NCBI GenBank assembly: GCA_036244855.1
Contig: BQKZ01000826.1
Span: forward strand, 52,044 to 71,624
DNA from: Temnopleurus reevesii
Lineage: Eukaryota; Echinodermata; Echinoidea; Temnopleuroida; Temnopleuridae
Direction: 5' to 3'
DNA: 19,581 nucleotides
The notes under the pieces were generated by a model that ran no database searches, was not told the origin of the DNA, and worked only from the letters and a program-made list of their open reading frames with translations. This document shows, piece after piece, positions 1 to 8,360 of this stretch; within the stretch, counting starts at the first letter, position 1, and every line of letters begins with the position of its first letter. Position numbers and translations under genes: made by a program.

Positions 1-20
1 GGGGGGGGGGGGGGGGGGGG
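1..20. repeat. Poly-G run at window edge
   Basis: The first 20 bases are all G and are followed directly by CTGCAG, a PstI site. A pure G homopolymer abutting a cloning-type site at a sequence edge looks more like a contig-end or tailing artefact than biology, but G runs also occur internally at 5639-5652 and 13561-13577, so a natural G tract is possible. Confidence 0.6.
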
Positions 21-180
21 CTGCAGCTGCCCCTACTTTTTCAGTCCATACGTGCAGGCTTATAACGGGAATGTGACCTGATGCAGATCGTCAGGATACC
101 TTATTACTGGATATTCATTCTTGAAAATCAAAAGTTTAGTCTAAAATATTCGACTTCTGATAAGAGTACATTATTATTTT

Positions 181-362
181 TTTCAATCAATGTGGAGATG
201 GATTTGCAGCGCATTGGCGTTGCTCTAGCCGCGCCCTCTACATTGTATGTAAATCGTAGGCGGTAAACAAATCTTTGAAAGAATAATAGCCGATCGCTGC
301 CGCCGTCCTTTCCGCGTGAGAAGACTGATGTTTCCCACAAGAAATTGTCTTTTGGAGCTCTC
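181..362 (+). promoter_or_regulatory. Probable 5' UTR / promoter-proximal region of the BRMS1L-like gene
   Basis: This stretch before the ATG at 363 is richer in GC and CpG than the surrounding AT-rich DNA (for example around 225-240 and 290-318). It contains an inverted CCAAT box (ATTGG, near 212). No TATA box is evident. This is a CpG-type promoter or 5' UTR by position and composition only. The transcription start cannot be placed from sequence. Confidence 0.4.
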
Positions 363-501
363 ATGATGCCTGGAATAAACGAAATGGGTTGTGAAAGTGA
401 ACCTGAAGACATGGAGGAGGAGATGAGCACAATTGACACGGATAAAAGTGAAGAGGAATTATCCGAAAGTGGATCTTCTGCGAGCGATGATGACTCGTCC
501 G
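363..501 (+). CDS. BRMS1L: BRMS1L exon 1 (start, acidic N-terminus)
   Basis: This exon encodes residues 1-46 plus one base, beginning MMPGINEMGCESEPEDMEEE. It is dominated by Glu, Asp and Ser, like the acidic tails of BRMS1 proteins. The donor is TCCG|GTAAGAAT, phase 1. The N-terminal 10 residues have no recognised equivalent, so either of the two adjacent ATGs could be the start. Confidence 0.88.
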
Positions 502-3500
502 GTAAGAATCCTTTGGCTTCGGTCCCGTTTGTTAAAGACTGTGTGTGGTATTTTTATGTGACACAATAATGATAAAGTGTTTTCATTTTACGGCAGATTC
601 TTTGTCAATGCATTTAATTATAATTGTTAGAATATACCTTGGAATATTATAAAAAATAAAAAAAAAAATAAAAATTGTAAATTATTGTAAAGGCCCTCTA
701 TTTAACTTTTATTTGTGAAAGTCAACAGTCAGTTATGGGCAGTGAGTGGATGACTCGGCCTACACGTATTAATTGACATTTTACAGGAGTGCGAGGGTCA
801 AGTTAAAAGGATTATGGCCTTTTGGGTGCTAATGCACTTTCGTATCCAGTAAATTTTCAACTTCAAAATCTTATAAAAATACATCAAAATTACATCGAGA
901 TTATCAAAATTGTTTATAAAGGATATTGGCACCCAGCTTTCTCACCTTCAAATTCAATGTCAAATAATTATTATTTATTTCAAGTTTAATAGGTTGAATT
1001 TTGGGTGTTCGTCACATCCGCGAAGTCGCTGCAGGGAAATAAAATTAGCGCCAAATTTCTGTAGTGTTCAGTGGTTGTCAGGTCAGCTGAACATAAGAGA
1101 AATTTAGCGCTAACTTCAGTTTCCTGCAGCGACTTTGCGAATGTGACGAACGCCAAAGATTTAACCAATTAAACTTGAAATAATATAGGAATAACGTATG
1201 ATGCGGAGTTAATTAGCGAATGTGCGAGGTTGTTTTCTGAGCATGCGCACTGCGCAGGAGCCGGAGGTGAGTGTCGCAGTGCAGTGTGCAGGCAAAGAAA
1301 ACACCGAGATTAGCAGTGCACATTCGCTAATTAACGACGAGAGAGTAAGCTATTCCTTTGATAAGATGGCTATTCAGAATGAAAAAAACAAATAATTGGA
1401 ATTATATAAAAGTGATATGCGTTACAAGGCGTTTAAAATAATTGAAAACCGAGAAGTTTTGTGATGCGATTGCGGCCCTGGGTGACTCGGTGATTGAGCT
1501 GAATCAGCTGACTAGAATTGTCTGAGCAATCTTATAAAATAAATCATAATTACATGTAATTAGCATTATTGAAGGTGAGTAAGGTATCAATATTATTACT
1601 AAACAATTTTGTTAATCTTGATTGTAATTTTGATGAAATTTGATAAAATTTGGATAATGAAAATTGGGTGGATACGAAAGTGCATTAGCACCAGGATTAT
1701 AGTCCGCTCATAAGGGTAATCTTAAGAGAAAGGTATGCAACCAACATGTGCACTGTGTTTAAGAGCATGTGCTCGGCAAACTCTGTGGGCCGTAGGCCTG
1801 ATTTGAAAATTAAAATGAAACAGAAAAGAGAATCAACGAGATTCTGCATTGGCAGAAGTAGAAACTAGAAGAAACAAAGAATTAAAAAAAAACAAGAAGA
1901 AGAACGATATTTAACCTGTTTTTGTTTTCCATTACAGAATATGATGAAGTCGACTGTGACAGAAGAAGAACAGAATGTATGGAGGACATGAATGATTTAG
2001 AAAGTCAGTTCACAAGTCTACGAGATCAGTAAGTAATTTGTTGTCACCATTTGACCACCTAGAAATGAAACTTTACCAGTCTTTAAATATTATCGAACGA
2101 TTTTTATTCCATGGTATTAAGGTACTGTATGTTGTTTCTAATTAAAATCCTATTACACGTTACCTTAATTTTTCACATGATTTCTCACTTGAAAATTATG
2201 ATTGTAAGAAGAAAATTATAACTCCAGATTCTTTTCAAGTTTGACATTGCGAATCCATACATGGATGTAGACTTAGGTAGGTAATGATATGTTATCTTAC
2301 TTAGTAGATTTACCAAGACCAGGATGAGTGTGACAAATTCTATATTCTCTTTAATTTTGATGCACACATATTCTTTGATTATCATACCCTTAATATAGAG
2401 TGTTAGTATTCTAAATTTTTATATATTTTTTCTTATTTGACATGGTTTATTTCTTGATCCCTCCCTACAGACTGTATGCAGAACGTTTAGAGCAGATTGA
2501 GTTCAAATTAAAGGAGGTGAAGTTGGAATCGGCCCCAGAGTACCTGAACCCCCTTCATGAACTTGACCAGATGAAGACCCGAAAGCTCAGGATTGCCAGT
2601 GTCCTGAGGGAGTTACGCATGGAAAACATCCGCAATAAACTGCAGAGTGAAGAAAAGGCATCCAGAGAGAACCATGAGGTAACATCCACCAGAATGTATT
2701 TAAGAATTTGATTTAATTTTTTTTTTAAAGATTATCATTATGTTAGTTATTTTTGATTTATAGAAATTCTTACTTGTTGTCAAGAATGGAAGTACAATGT
2801 GATATTTCCTGCATAAGAAAACCTTAGATATCCAAACCAAGATTCAAAATTCATGTTTTGGACAAATTCATGTATGAATCTATTTTCCTTGTATAATGCA
2901 GCTGTATTAATTTTCTCTAATAATAATAATGATAATAATAATAATAATCATAATAGGTCCATTTATATAGCACAATCACTATATGCATATACTCTACTGC
3001 GCTTGATACTAGGTACCATATTATTACCCTGGCTATAACTGCTGAGCAAGCCAGTTAGGCGCTCAAGCATTCCAAGGAATACATTCCTGCTAGGTACTCA
3101 TTTTTCACCTGGGTTGAGTGTAGCACAGTGTGGATGAATTTCTTGCTGAAGGAAATTAACGCCATGGGTAGGACTCGAACAGCGGACTTCTGCCTGAAAG
3201 GCGAGAGTCAGAACCACTACACCACGACGCTTCAACTAATCACATTGGATGATAAAAACACAAATACAGACTGGCAATGGATGAACTGTTTTATATTGAC
3301 AACCTACCTCATGGATACGGTGTGATGATGAAAATAATGATTAATATTTCTTACAAGCTCACATGTTTCTATTCTTGTTTTTAACAGAGTGAGAAAAGTT
3401 TACTACGTGATCTCATGAAGGCGGATCTTGAAGATAAGATCCGAAGATTAGAGGAAGACAGGCATAATATTGACCTTACTACTGGTAAGTGTATTGATTA

Positions 3501-6500
3501 TTGTCAGAAAAGTAAATTATTTCAACAGCTCAAATATCATTTATTTGTCATTAATTTCTAGGTTTGAATCCTGTAAGTAGATGGAGAGGAAGTTTGATCA
3601 GTCAATTACATGTGCACTGGTATAAGAAAAGATTAAATATGAATTTTAGCATTCTACTAGTTGCTAACCACTATAGTTATATGATATTTTAAATATGGTA
3701 CCTACATGTTCTCACTTTCATGAATTTCATCAAATGTGTTTTGTGAAGTTAATCCACCATAGTGCAGATATTACATGAGCATACATATGACTAGTCTAAA
3801 GTTTACCCAACATGTAAACAAATACCTTACACGTCTCCTATCTTGTTTTTTTAAGCAATCAGTTGACCAGTGATGAGGGATTTACAGTTTCTGATTAATA
3901 TGGAATGATAATGAAACCACTGCATACTCTTCCTTGTTTTTTCAGAATTATGGAATGAATCACGCATCTTGAAGCAGAAAGGAAAGAAGCCTGATTCTTC
4001 ACACTCTGACAGAAAGAAGAAGCCTGTTGCTGTAGCAGATATCCTTTTCAACCATTGCAAATTATTTATTTTGTAATATCAGATACCATGGGCTTGCATT
4101 AATCATGATAAGCTAGGCTGAATAAGACCAGAGCCGTGTTTTACTGTCTTGGTTTTTTTTAAGAAAAGAGGGAATTTAAGAAAGACCTGAGTATGTTATT
4201 GAGTGTTACATGTATAATAAAAAAATCAAGTTTCTCAATCATCCAGCGCAAGGACTGTTACTAGTCATTCTTAAAATTCATTCCTAAAATTCATTCTTAA
4301 AGACTGGGTCTGGGCCAGGAATACTTATGGTTAAAGCAGAAAAATCAGACTAGCAGATCAAAAATAGTTTGACTAAATCGGACCTATGCCCTAACATGTA
4401 ATTAAAATTTGCCAATTTACGTGAACATCACTGTTCAGTTAAATGATTGAAATATTCATTACTTTTTATCTACTGTCCGACTGACTTCAAGTCTTTTTTT
4501 TATCTGTTCATCTAATTTTTCTAGTTTTAGTTAAAGCAATATTTTTCTGGCATAGATCCAGCCTTTAAAGTTGTTTGTTAGCTGGTGAAACACTTCCCAG
4601 GAGCATTTTCATAATCATAAATGAATCAAAGTATGGACTAAAGATTCAATTAGGTAAACTGCGGGGCCTATTTTTTTTTATAGTGTCATAGTGCAAAGTG
4701 AATGAAAGAGAGAGGTCGGTATTTAGTGTTCCTGGTGATACCAGCCATGTTGGCAGACAGATAATGTGATGCGCATTAACATAGGACAATCCCTACTGTG
4801 AGAATCTATCACATGGCTTCCTCTTTCTTTTTTTCCTTTTAAATAAGAAAAAAAATTGCTATATGTTATATGTTATATTTCGTTGTTTCATTTTCTTAAT
4901 CAAAGCTGTTCTTTCCTTGCAACTGGCAGGAATTAAACGTGAAATATTGTATAATTTCTATAATCTAATCTGCGAATATGTTTTACTATACTTTTTAAAA
5001 TCTTTTCTTTGACCACCAATGTACGTCCCTATATCANACGCATCTTGAAGCAGAAAGGAAAGAAGCCTGATTCTTCACACTCTGACAGAAAGAAGAAGCC
5101 TGTTGCTGTAGCAGATATCCTTTTCAACCATTATGGATTATTTTGTTGTAATACCAGATACCATAGAATGCAGGAATGGTTTTGAGTTGAGCTGAATAAG
5201 ACCAGTTTTGTGTTTGACTTACTTGTTTTTTTTTAAGATAAGAGGAAATTTTTAGAAAGACCTTGTATGTTATCGAGTGTTATACCCAAACTTCAAGATT
5301 TTTTTTTAAATCTGTTCATCTAATTCATCTGTTTTTAGTTAAAGCAAGATTTATTTAGCATATACTCAGCCTTTAACATTGTTTGTAACTTGGTGATACA
5401 CTACCCAGGAGCATTGTCATAATCATAAAGGAATTAAAGTACACCTGGACTGAAGATTCAATATTGCAGAGTAAATGAATGAGAGTGGTCAATATTTAGA
5501 GTGTTCCTGGTGATACTAGCCATGTTGGTAGACAGATAATATTATGTGCATAAATCTTGCACAATACCTTGCTGAGATAATCTACCATATGGCTTCCTCT
5601 TTCTTTTTCTTAAAAGTGATCAACTTGATTAGCGGGGAGGGGGGGGGGGGGGTGGCAGGGCAGAATTGTACATTAGGAAGTGTTAATTAGATTCTCAAAA
5701 AATTAATATAAAAGTAAGCAATAGCCTGTTCCATCATACATACGTAATAAATAAAATTGTCAAAAACCTAAGTCATCAGTCTTCTAAAAGAAGAAGTGTT
5801 TTCTAGATATTTCATTGTTTCAATTTCCTTTCTTTTTCTACCCATTTTGACTTTAATTGAAGCTTTAATATTCATGTAAATGGCAGAAATGAAACCTGTA
5901 AAAGTGTATCATATCTATCATTTAGCATAGATCTACCCAAATTTTTTATCATGCATTTTAAAAGATTTTCCTTGACCACCAATATACGTCCCTATATCAT
6001 ATACATGCTGCGTGAGGATGATATATTGGATGATTGGACAGCGATAATGAAGGTAAATTAATAGTATTTGTGATTTTCTTAAATCTCAAAGATTTTTTTT
6101 GTCATTTTCTTTTTTTAATCATAAAACATTTATCTTTATTCTGTATCAACAACTTCTAGAACATGTGATTTCAAATTTGTATAGAGATTCTCCTCAAATT
6201 TGGTGATATAAAACTCAAGGTTTTTAGTTTTATATTTTATGTTGCATTTATTTTTCAAAGTTTTCAAGTTTTTGTACTCAACCTTATACAAATATTTTCT
6301 ATGTAGAATTACCTCGTTCATACATATTTTTTCTTTACAGGCAAGAGGTGCAAGTGCTCGAAGAAAATCAGAAGGTGAATTGATATCAATTTTTAAATTA
6401 GATTATCATACATATGGAATTGTTTTCTAAAAATATTTGTGTTTAGATAAATCTTATTGTAACATTTTACACAAATTCGGAACTGCAGCAAAAAATTGTG

Positions 6501-8360
6501 TGTATTTAGTGCTTGTTCAAATGTTTCTTCTTTTTTATGCATATATTTTTACTTGGACTTCATTCATGAAAATTTAACACACTGGAACCCCTGAAATGAT
6601 GTGAGAAAAAAATAATCATTTTGCACTTTTTCCAGATGGTATTGGTCCTTTAGTTTTCACACATGAAACAATCAAATACATATAGGGAGTGTCTCTAAAA
6701 CAAGTCTGATTTAAAAAAAAAGGACCACTAAGAAAATATTAGTATTATGTAATGTCCATTTCTTGATGAGTTTTAACACCCCCTGAATGTTGAGTAACTG
6801 ATGCCATCAAATGTTAATATAAATAGTTGTGTTAATGATCAGAAAATTAACGTTAACAGTCTTTCAGAACACGTGATAGGAATGGTCAAAGCGGTAAATG
6901 AAAAATAAGTGCCAATTGATTTTGCAAGAAAATGTATAGTAGGAAGTGAATAAATGTTGAGAAAATTGGTTTCGTCGTTACTTAGAGTATTACAATGTCC
7001 TATGTTTTGGATAGAGTGAAAAGGGATGCAGTGACTAAATTAATAGGCCTTTTACCCAGTTTTTAACTACTGTGCTAAATTTACCTTGTNTTTCGAACTA
7101 CTTTGTTGAATTAACCTTATCAACACAAGTCTTCTTGGTTTTTTTTTCAACATTTATCACCATCCTTTCCACTTATTTTCCAAATCATAGTTCTTTGCAC
7201 ATACTCGATATTGGCTTTAATCTTCATTTCTTACCCTACTGTCCTAGGTCGTACATCACACACTGCCAAATATGAAGAAGGGAAGCTTCGATATGATGGA
7301 AGGACTTTTCATAAGAAAGACCAGATCCTGATTGAGAATAGAGAAGACTCTCCAGTGTCGTAAGTAGAATAATATTCTTAATCACAATTATTTATTATGA
7401 ATAACAAGTACACAAAGGTTGATTGAGTAAGAAGGAGCTCTTAGGATATGGTTCGCATAATATTTTTTGGTCAGTCATTGACCTTTTAATGTGAATACAT
7501 AAGAATACCATGTTTTGATGATGATTTTGTGAAGATAAATATAAGATTCAGTCTGCATTTTTGTCTGCAATTAAATCTTGAATGACTTGTCAAATAGACA
7601 AGTTATATTACTCTGTGCTTCTGAGAGTGTATTTTAATCCTCTTCTCACTTAGCTGGTATTAAAATGTGTTATTTTGTGATTAAAGAAACAAATGTATTT
7701 ATGTTAGCTTTGAAATAATCACATTGATAAAAGAAAAAACTATCTACATGTAATGAACTATGAGTTGGGACTTATTCAGATATGATAGAGTATTTATTTG
7801 TATCTAAAACAGAGGTAGATAGAGTGCTAGCAAGAGACATAATTTTGGCTAAAAATGTACCTGTAGCTAGGCAAAAAAATGATTGTTTGGTTGCCCTCAA
7901 ATTACATTTTTGTCAAATAATGTTGGTAGGTCATGAAAAGATTTGTTTGTGCTATTTTTGTCATTTTAGGAATATATTTCATGTGAAAAGTGAAAAATAC
8001 AATTATGGAAAAGTTACAATGGTTTGAAAAAACAAATGCAACCTGGAAATGTCTTTTCAGGTTACATTTCACATGCCTTTCTGCGGATTTTAGTGTGATT
8101 CTTTAAATGTTTTTAAAAAAGTTAATGTCAAGCAATTTTCAGAGGATTGGTCAGTTGAGGGCAACCAAACATTTTTTTGGCTATCGTATTCATTATTGAC
8201 ACTTGTTTTTTTAATCCTTTTTCTTGTATGATCATGCAGAGCCAGAATAACAGCCATCGATGCTCGAGAGGTATGGGTTAGGAGACAAGATGGGACGAAA
8301 TCCAAACTTCTTCTTCATAATCTTGAGAGAGGAAAGTACACCATCCAGCATGTACGGTAG
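363..8360 (+). CDS. BRMS1L: BRMS1-like transcriptional corepressor subunit (Sds3 family), 9 exons
   Basis: This gene encodes a homologue of breast cancer metastasis suppressor 1-like protein, a nuclear Sds3-family subunit of the SIN3-HDAC histone deacetylase corepressor. Exons are 363-501, 1938-2028, 2471-2678, 3388-3484, 3946-4038, 5988-6052, 6341-6374, 7248-7359 and 8240-8360. Together they are 960 nt: 319 aa plus TAG, close to the roughly 320 aa of vertebrate BRMS1L. Residues 11-45 are an acidic Glu/Asp/Ser tail. Residues 53-178 are charged coiled coil, including DCDRRRTEC, LYAERLEQIEFKLKEVKLE, APEYL and [38 protein letters not shown] (about 203-218) is the family's conserved core. The C-terminal block (280-319) contains EVWVRRQDGTKSKL and ends RGKYTIQHVR. 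Residue phases match at every junction. Eight introns separate the exons; seven are GT-AG and intron 5 is AT-AC. Start choice: ATGATG at 363/366 is the first in-frame ATG, and 366 is equally possible. Part of exons 5-6 is duplicated in the window (see 5025-5114). Confidence 0.95.
968..1186. repeat. Inner hairpin A of the intron 1 element
   Basis: The left arm, about 968-1060, is the imperfect reverse complement of about 1097-1186. Paired landmarks include TTTCAAGTTTAAT with its complement near 1168-1181, GTGTTCGTCACAT with ATGTGACGAACGC, CGAAGTCGCTGCAGG with CCTGCAGCGACTTTG, and AGCGCCAAATTTCT with AGAGAAATTTAGCGCT. The loop is about 36 nt. A long stem with a short loop is typical of a foldback MITE. 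Confidence 0.8.
1208..1335. repeat. Inner hairpin B of the intron 1 element
   Basis: GTTAATTAGCGAATGTGC at 1208-1225 is matched exactly by its reverse complement at 1318-1335. Weaker complementarity continues inward (a TGTTTTCT stretch against AGAAAACA, and a GCGCACTGCGC-type stretch against GCAGTGCAGTGTGC). This core is GC-richer than the rest of the intron. It is non-coding. Confidence 0.8.
1938..2028 (+). CDS. BRMS1L: BRMS1L exon 2
   Basis: This exon encodes residues 47-77 (EYDEVDCDRRRTECMEDMND, then LESQFTSLRDQ). The D-C-[DE]-RRR-x-EC motif and the following amphipathic segment match the start of the BRMS1-family coiled coil. The acceptor is CATTACAG|AA. The donor is GATCA|GTAAGT, phase 2. 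Confidence 0.95.
2029..2470 (+). other. Intron 2 of BRMS1L
   Basis: A GT-AG intron of 442 nt (GTAAGTAA...CCCTACAG). It is AT-rich with no repeat or RNA gene that I can identify. Confidence 0.9.
2471..2678 (+). CDS. BRMS1L: BRMS1L exon 3 (coiled coil)
   Basis: This exon encodes residues 77-146, beginning LYAERLEQIEFKLKEVKLE and including SAPEYLNPLHELDQ and RIASVLRELRMENIRNK. The high Glu/Lys/Leu/Arg heptad-like content and the APEYL-P motif are characteristic of the Sds3/BRMS1 coiled coil used for dimerisation and SIN3-complex contact. The donor GAG|GTAACA is in phase 0. Confidence 0.96.
2919..3231 (-). mobile_element. tRNA-derived SINE
   Basis: Read on the minus strand, the element starts at 3231 with a tRNA-like head, continues through a unique body, and ends in an ATT-type microsatellite tail (plus-strand AAT/AATAAT at about 2921-2956). 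The head has a pol III A box (TGGTGTAGTGG) and B box (GTTCGAGTCC, complement of 3171-3180). This order of tRNA head, body and simple-repeat tail is the classic SINE layout. No clear target-site duplication is visible. It may be a member of a sea urchin tRNA-SINE family, but this was not checked. Confidence 0.8.
3158..3231 (-). tRNA. tRNA-like head of the SINE (degenerate, probably not a functional tRNA)
   Basis: The region is about 74 nt, the length of a tRNA. The 5' AGCGTCG and the 3' TGGCGTT can form a seven-pair acceptor stem if three G-U wobbles are allowed. The A and B boxes are well kept. The putative anticodon loop CTTTCAG would read UUC (Glu-like), but the anticodon stem has at least two mismatches. 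It is therefore best read as the promoter module of a retroposon. Confidence 0.55.
3388..3484 (+). CDS. BRMS1L: BRMS1L exon 4 (coiled coil end)
   Basis: This exon encodes residues 147-178 plus one base: SEKSLLRDLMKADLEDKIRR followed by [12 protein letters not shown]. The motif [13 protein letters not shown] is among the most conserved in BRMS1 and Sds3 proteins. The acceptor is TTAACAG|AGTGAG. The donor is ACTG|GTAAGT, phase 1. Confidence 0.96.
3485..3945 (+). other. Intron 4 of BRMS1L
   Basis: A GT-AG intron of 461 nt (GTAAGTGT...TTTTCAG). It is AT-rich with no identifiable repeat or RNA. Confidence 0.9.
3946..4038 (+). CDS. BRMS1L: BRMS1L exon 5 (complete copy)
   Basis: This exon encodes residues 179-209 plus one base: ELWNESRILKQKGKKPD then a basic [14 protein letters not shown]. 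The basic Lys/Arg cluster is a plausible nuclear localisation signal, by composition only. The exon ends ...GTAGCAG and is followed by ATATCCTTTT, a U12-type AT-AC donor, rather than GT. Bases 3962-4038 are repeated exactly at 5038-5114. Confidence 0.95.
4039..5024 (+). other. U12-type AT-AC intron, copy 1
   Basis: The donor ATATCCTTTT matches the minor-spliceosome consensus exactly. Near the 3' end, TTTCTTTGACC resembles the U12 branch site, with the A at 5012, 12 nt before the final C of GTAC at 5024. There is no usable AG acceptor in the required frame. The intron is paralogous or allelic to 5115-5987 but longer: about 4230-4490 has no obvious counterpart in the second copy. Confidence 0.88.
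5025..5114 (+). pseudogene. Chimeric duplicated exon (exon 6 start fused to exon 5 end)
   Basis: Bases 5025-5036 repeat the first 12 bases of exon 6 (GTCCCTATATCA), position 5037 is N, and 5038-5114 repeat the last 77 bases of exon 5 exactly. The fused exon is 90 nt, enters and leaves in phase 1, and reads GPYI-x-RILKQKGKKPDSS... through PVAVA without a stop (x depends on the N). It has an AT-AC acceptor on its left and an AT-AC donor on its right. It could be spliced in to add 30 aa, be skipped, or not exist at all if the N marks a false join of two alleles. Confidence 0.7.
5037..5037. other. Ambiguous base at duplication junction
   Basis: A single N sits precisely where exon 6 sequence switches to exon 5 sequence. 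Just left of the junction the sequence is TATATCA; the normal exon 5 context is GAATCACGC. The shared ATC would fit a microhomology breakpoint, but an assembler join is equally consistent. Confidence 0.9.
5115..5987 (+). other. U12-type AT-AC intron, copy 2 (adjacent to complete exon 6)
   Basis: This is the same donor, ATATCCTTTT, as copy 1. The branch-site-like TTCCTTGACC has its A at 5975, 12 nt before the terminal AC at 5986-5987. Using these sites joins exon 5 to GTCCCTATATC and creates the conserved GPYI codons. No GT-AG pair that I could see gives this reading. Aligned by eye to copy 1 it is roughly 80-85% identical with indels, including a private G-run at 5639-5652. Confidence 0.92.
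5639..5652 (+). repeat. Poly-G tract in AT-AC intron copy 2
   Basis: A run of 14 G bases that is absent from the corresponding part of copy 1. Confidence 0.9.
5988..6052 (+). CDS. BRMS1L: BRMS1L exon 6 (complete copy)
   Basis: This exon encodes residues 210-231: [20 protein letters not shown] then MK. GPYI-YML and the D-IL-DW segment are hallmark conserved positions of the BRMS1 family. The acceptor is U12 AC (AATATAC|GTCCC). The donor AAG|GTAAAT is an ordinary GT site, phase 0. Confidence 0.96.
6341..6374 (+). CDS. BRMS1L: BRMS1L exon 7 (micro-exon)
   Basis: A 34-nt exon encoding residues 232-242 (ARGASARRKSE) plus one base. The acceptor TTTACAG|GCAAG is strong and the donor GAAG|GTGAAT is moderate. 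It corresponds to the variable basic linker between the conserved core and the C-terminal domain. Without it the frame into exon 8 would break (34 is not a multiple of 3), which supports it as constitutive. Confidence 0.85.
6375..7247 (+). other. Intron 7 of BRMS1L
   Basis: A GT-AG intron of 873 nt (GTGAATTG...GTCCTAG). AT-rich. It contains a single N at 7090 and an imperfect two-copy tandem repeat of about 31 bp starting with AACTACT at 7065 and 7096. Nothing else recognised. Confidence 0.85.
7248..7359 (+). CDS. BRMS1L: BRMS1L exon 8
   Basis: This exon encodes residues 243-280, including AKYEEGKLRYDGRTFHKKDQ and ILIENREDSPVS. The EEG-L-YDG motif aligns with the family's C-terminal region. 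The acceptor is GTCCTAG|GTCG. The donor is GTGTC|GTAAGT, phase 2. Confidence 0.95.
7360..8239 (+). other. Intron 8 of BRMS1L
   Basis: A GT-AG intron of 880 nt (GTAAGTAG...ATGCAG). It contains the foldback element at 7864-8184. The remainder is AT-rich with no recognised feature. Confidence 0.9.
7864..8184. mobile_element. Foldback (MITE-like) element in intron 8
   Basis: The end at 7864-7900 (TAGCTAGGC, an A run, then TTTGGTTGCCCTCAA) is complementary, with one small gap, to 8155-8184 (TTGAGGGCAACCAAAC and onwards). Further inward complementarity includes CATGTGAAA near 7980 against TTTCACATG near 8067. The perfect small hairpin AACCTG...CAGGTT at 8039-8062 sits off-centre. No target duplication is clear. 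The right end is about 55 nt from the exon 9 acceptor. Confidence 0.7.
8240..8360 (+). CDS. BRMS1L: BRMS1L exon 9 (C-terminus and stop)
   Basis: This exon encodes residues 280-319 and the stop TAG at 8358-8360. It reads SARITAIDAREVWVRRQDGT then KSKLLLHNLERGKYTIQHVR. The DG-KSKL and GKY-I-H motifs match the extreme C-terminus of BRMS1L proteins, so the protein ends where expected. Confidence 0.96.

Larger units (their letters stand above)
825..1692. mobile_element. Composite foldback element (outer arms 825-919 / 1600-1692)
   Basis: The outermost 24 bp (825-848) are an exact reverse complement of 1669-1692. Imperfect complementarity continues inward to about 919 and 1600, including a CATCAAAATTACA stretch in the left arm and its counterpart on the right. 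Between the arms lie two further hairpins (968-1186 and 1208-1335), so the element is either a multi-hairpin MITE or several MITEs nested one inside another. There is no internal ORF and no clear target-site duplication. Confidence 0.8.
502..1937 (+). other. Intron 1 of BRMS1L, rich in inverted repeats
   Basis: The intron runs GTAAGA...TTACAG. No coding evidence is seen in it. Positions 502-800 are AT-rich with an A-rich tract near 650-675. Positions 825-1692 hold three inverted-repeat units, listed separately. Positions 1693-1920 hold nothing I can identify beyond A-rich sequence near 1885-1900. Confidence 0.9.
2679..3387 (+). other. Intron 3 of BRMS1L
   Basis: A GT-AG intron of 709 nt (GTAACATC...TTAACAG). 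It contains the minus-strand tRNA-derived SINE at 2919-3231. The remaining sequence is AT-rich and unremarkable. Confidence 0.9.

Noticed and set aside
128..439. 103-codon minus-strand ORF opposite exon 1
   Set aside because: It overlaps the BRMS1L start on the opposite strand, has no domain or splice context, and is explained by the coding exon and its flank.
4031..4045. GT-type donor within GTTGCTGTAGCAG at the end of exon 5
   Set aside because: Using these GTs would lose conserved codons or the frame into GPYI, and no matching AG acceptor precedes exon 6, whereas the AT-AC signals fit precisely.
7065..7126. Two-copy imperfect 31-bp tandem repeat with an N
   Set aside because: It is short, AT-rich and diverged, in an intron. 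Listed as part of intron 7 but not considered informative.
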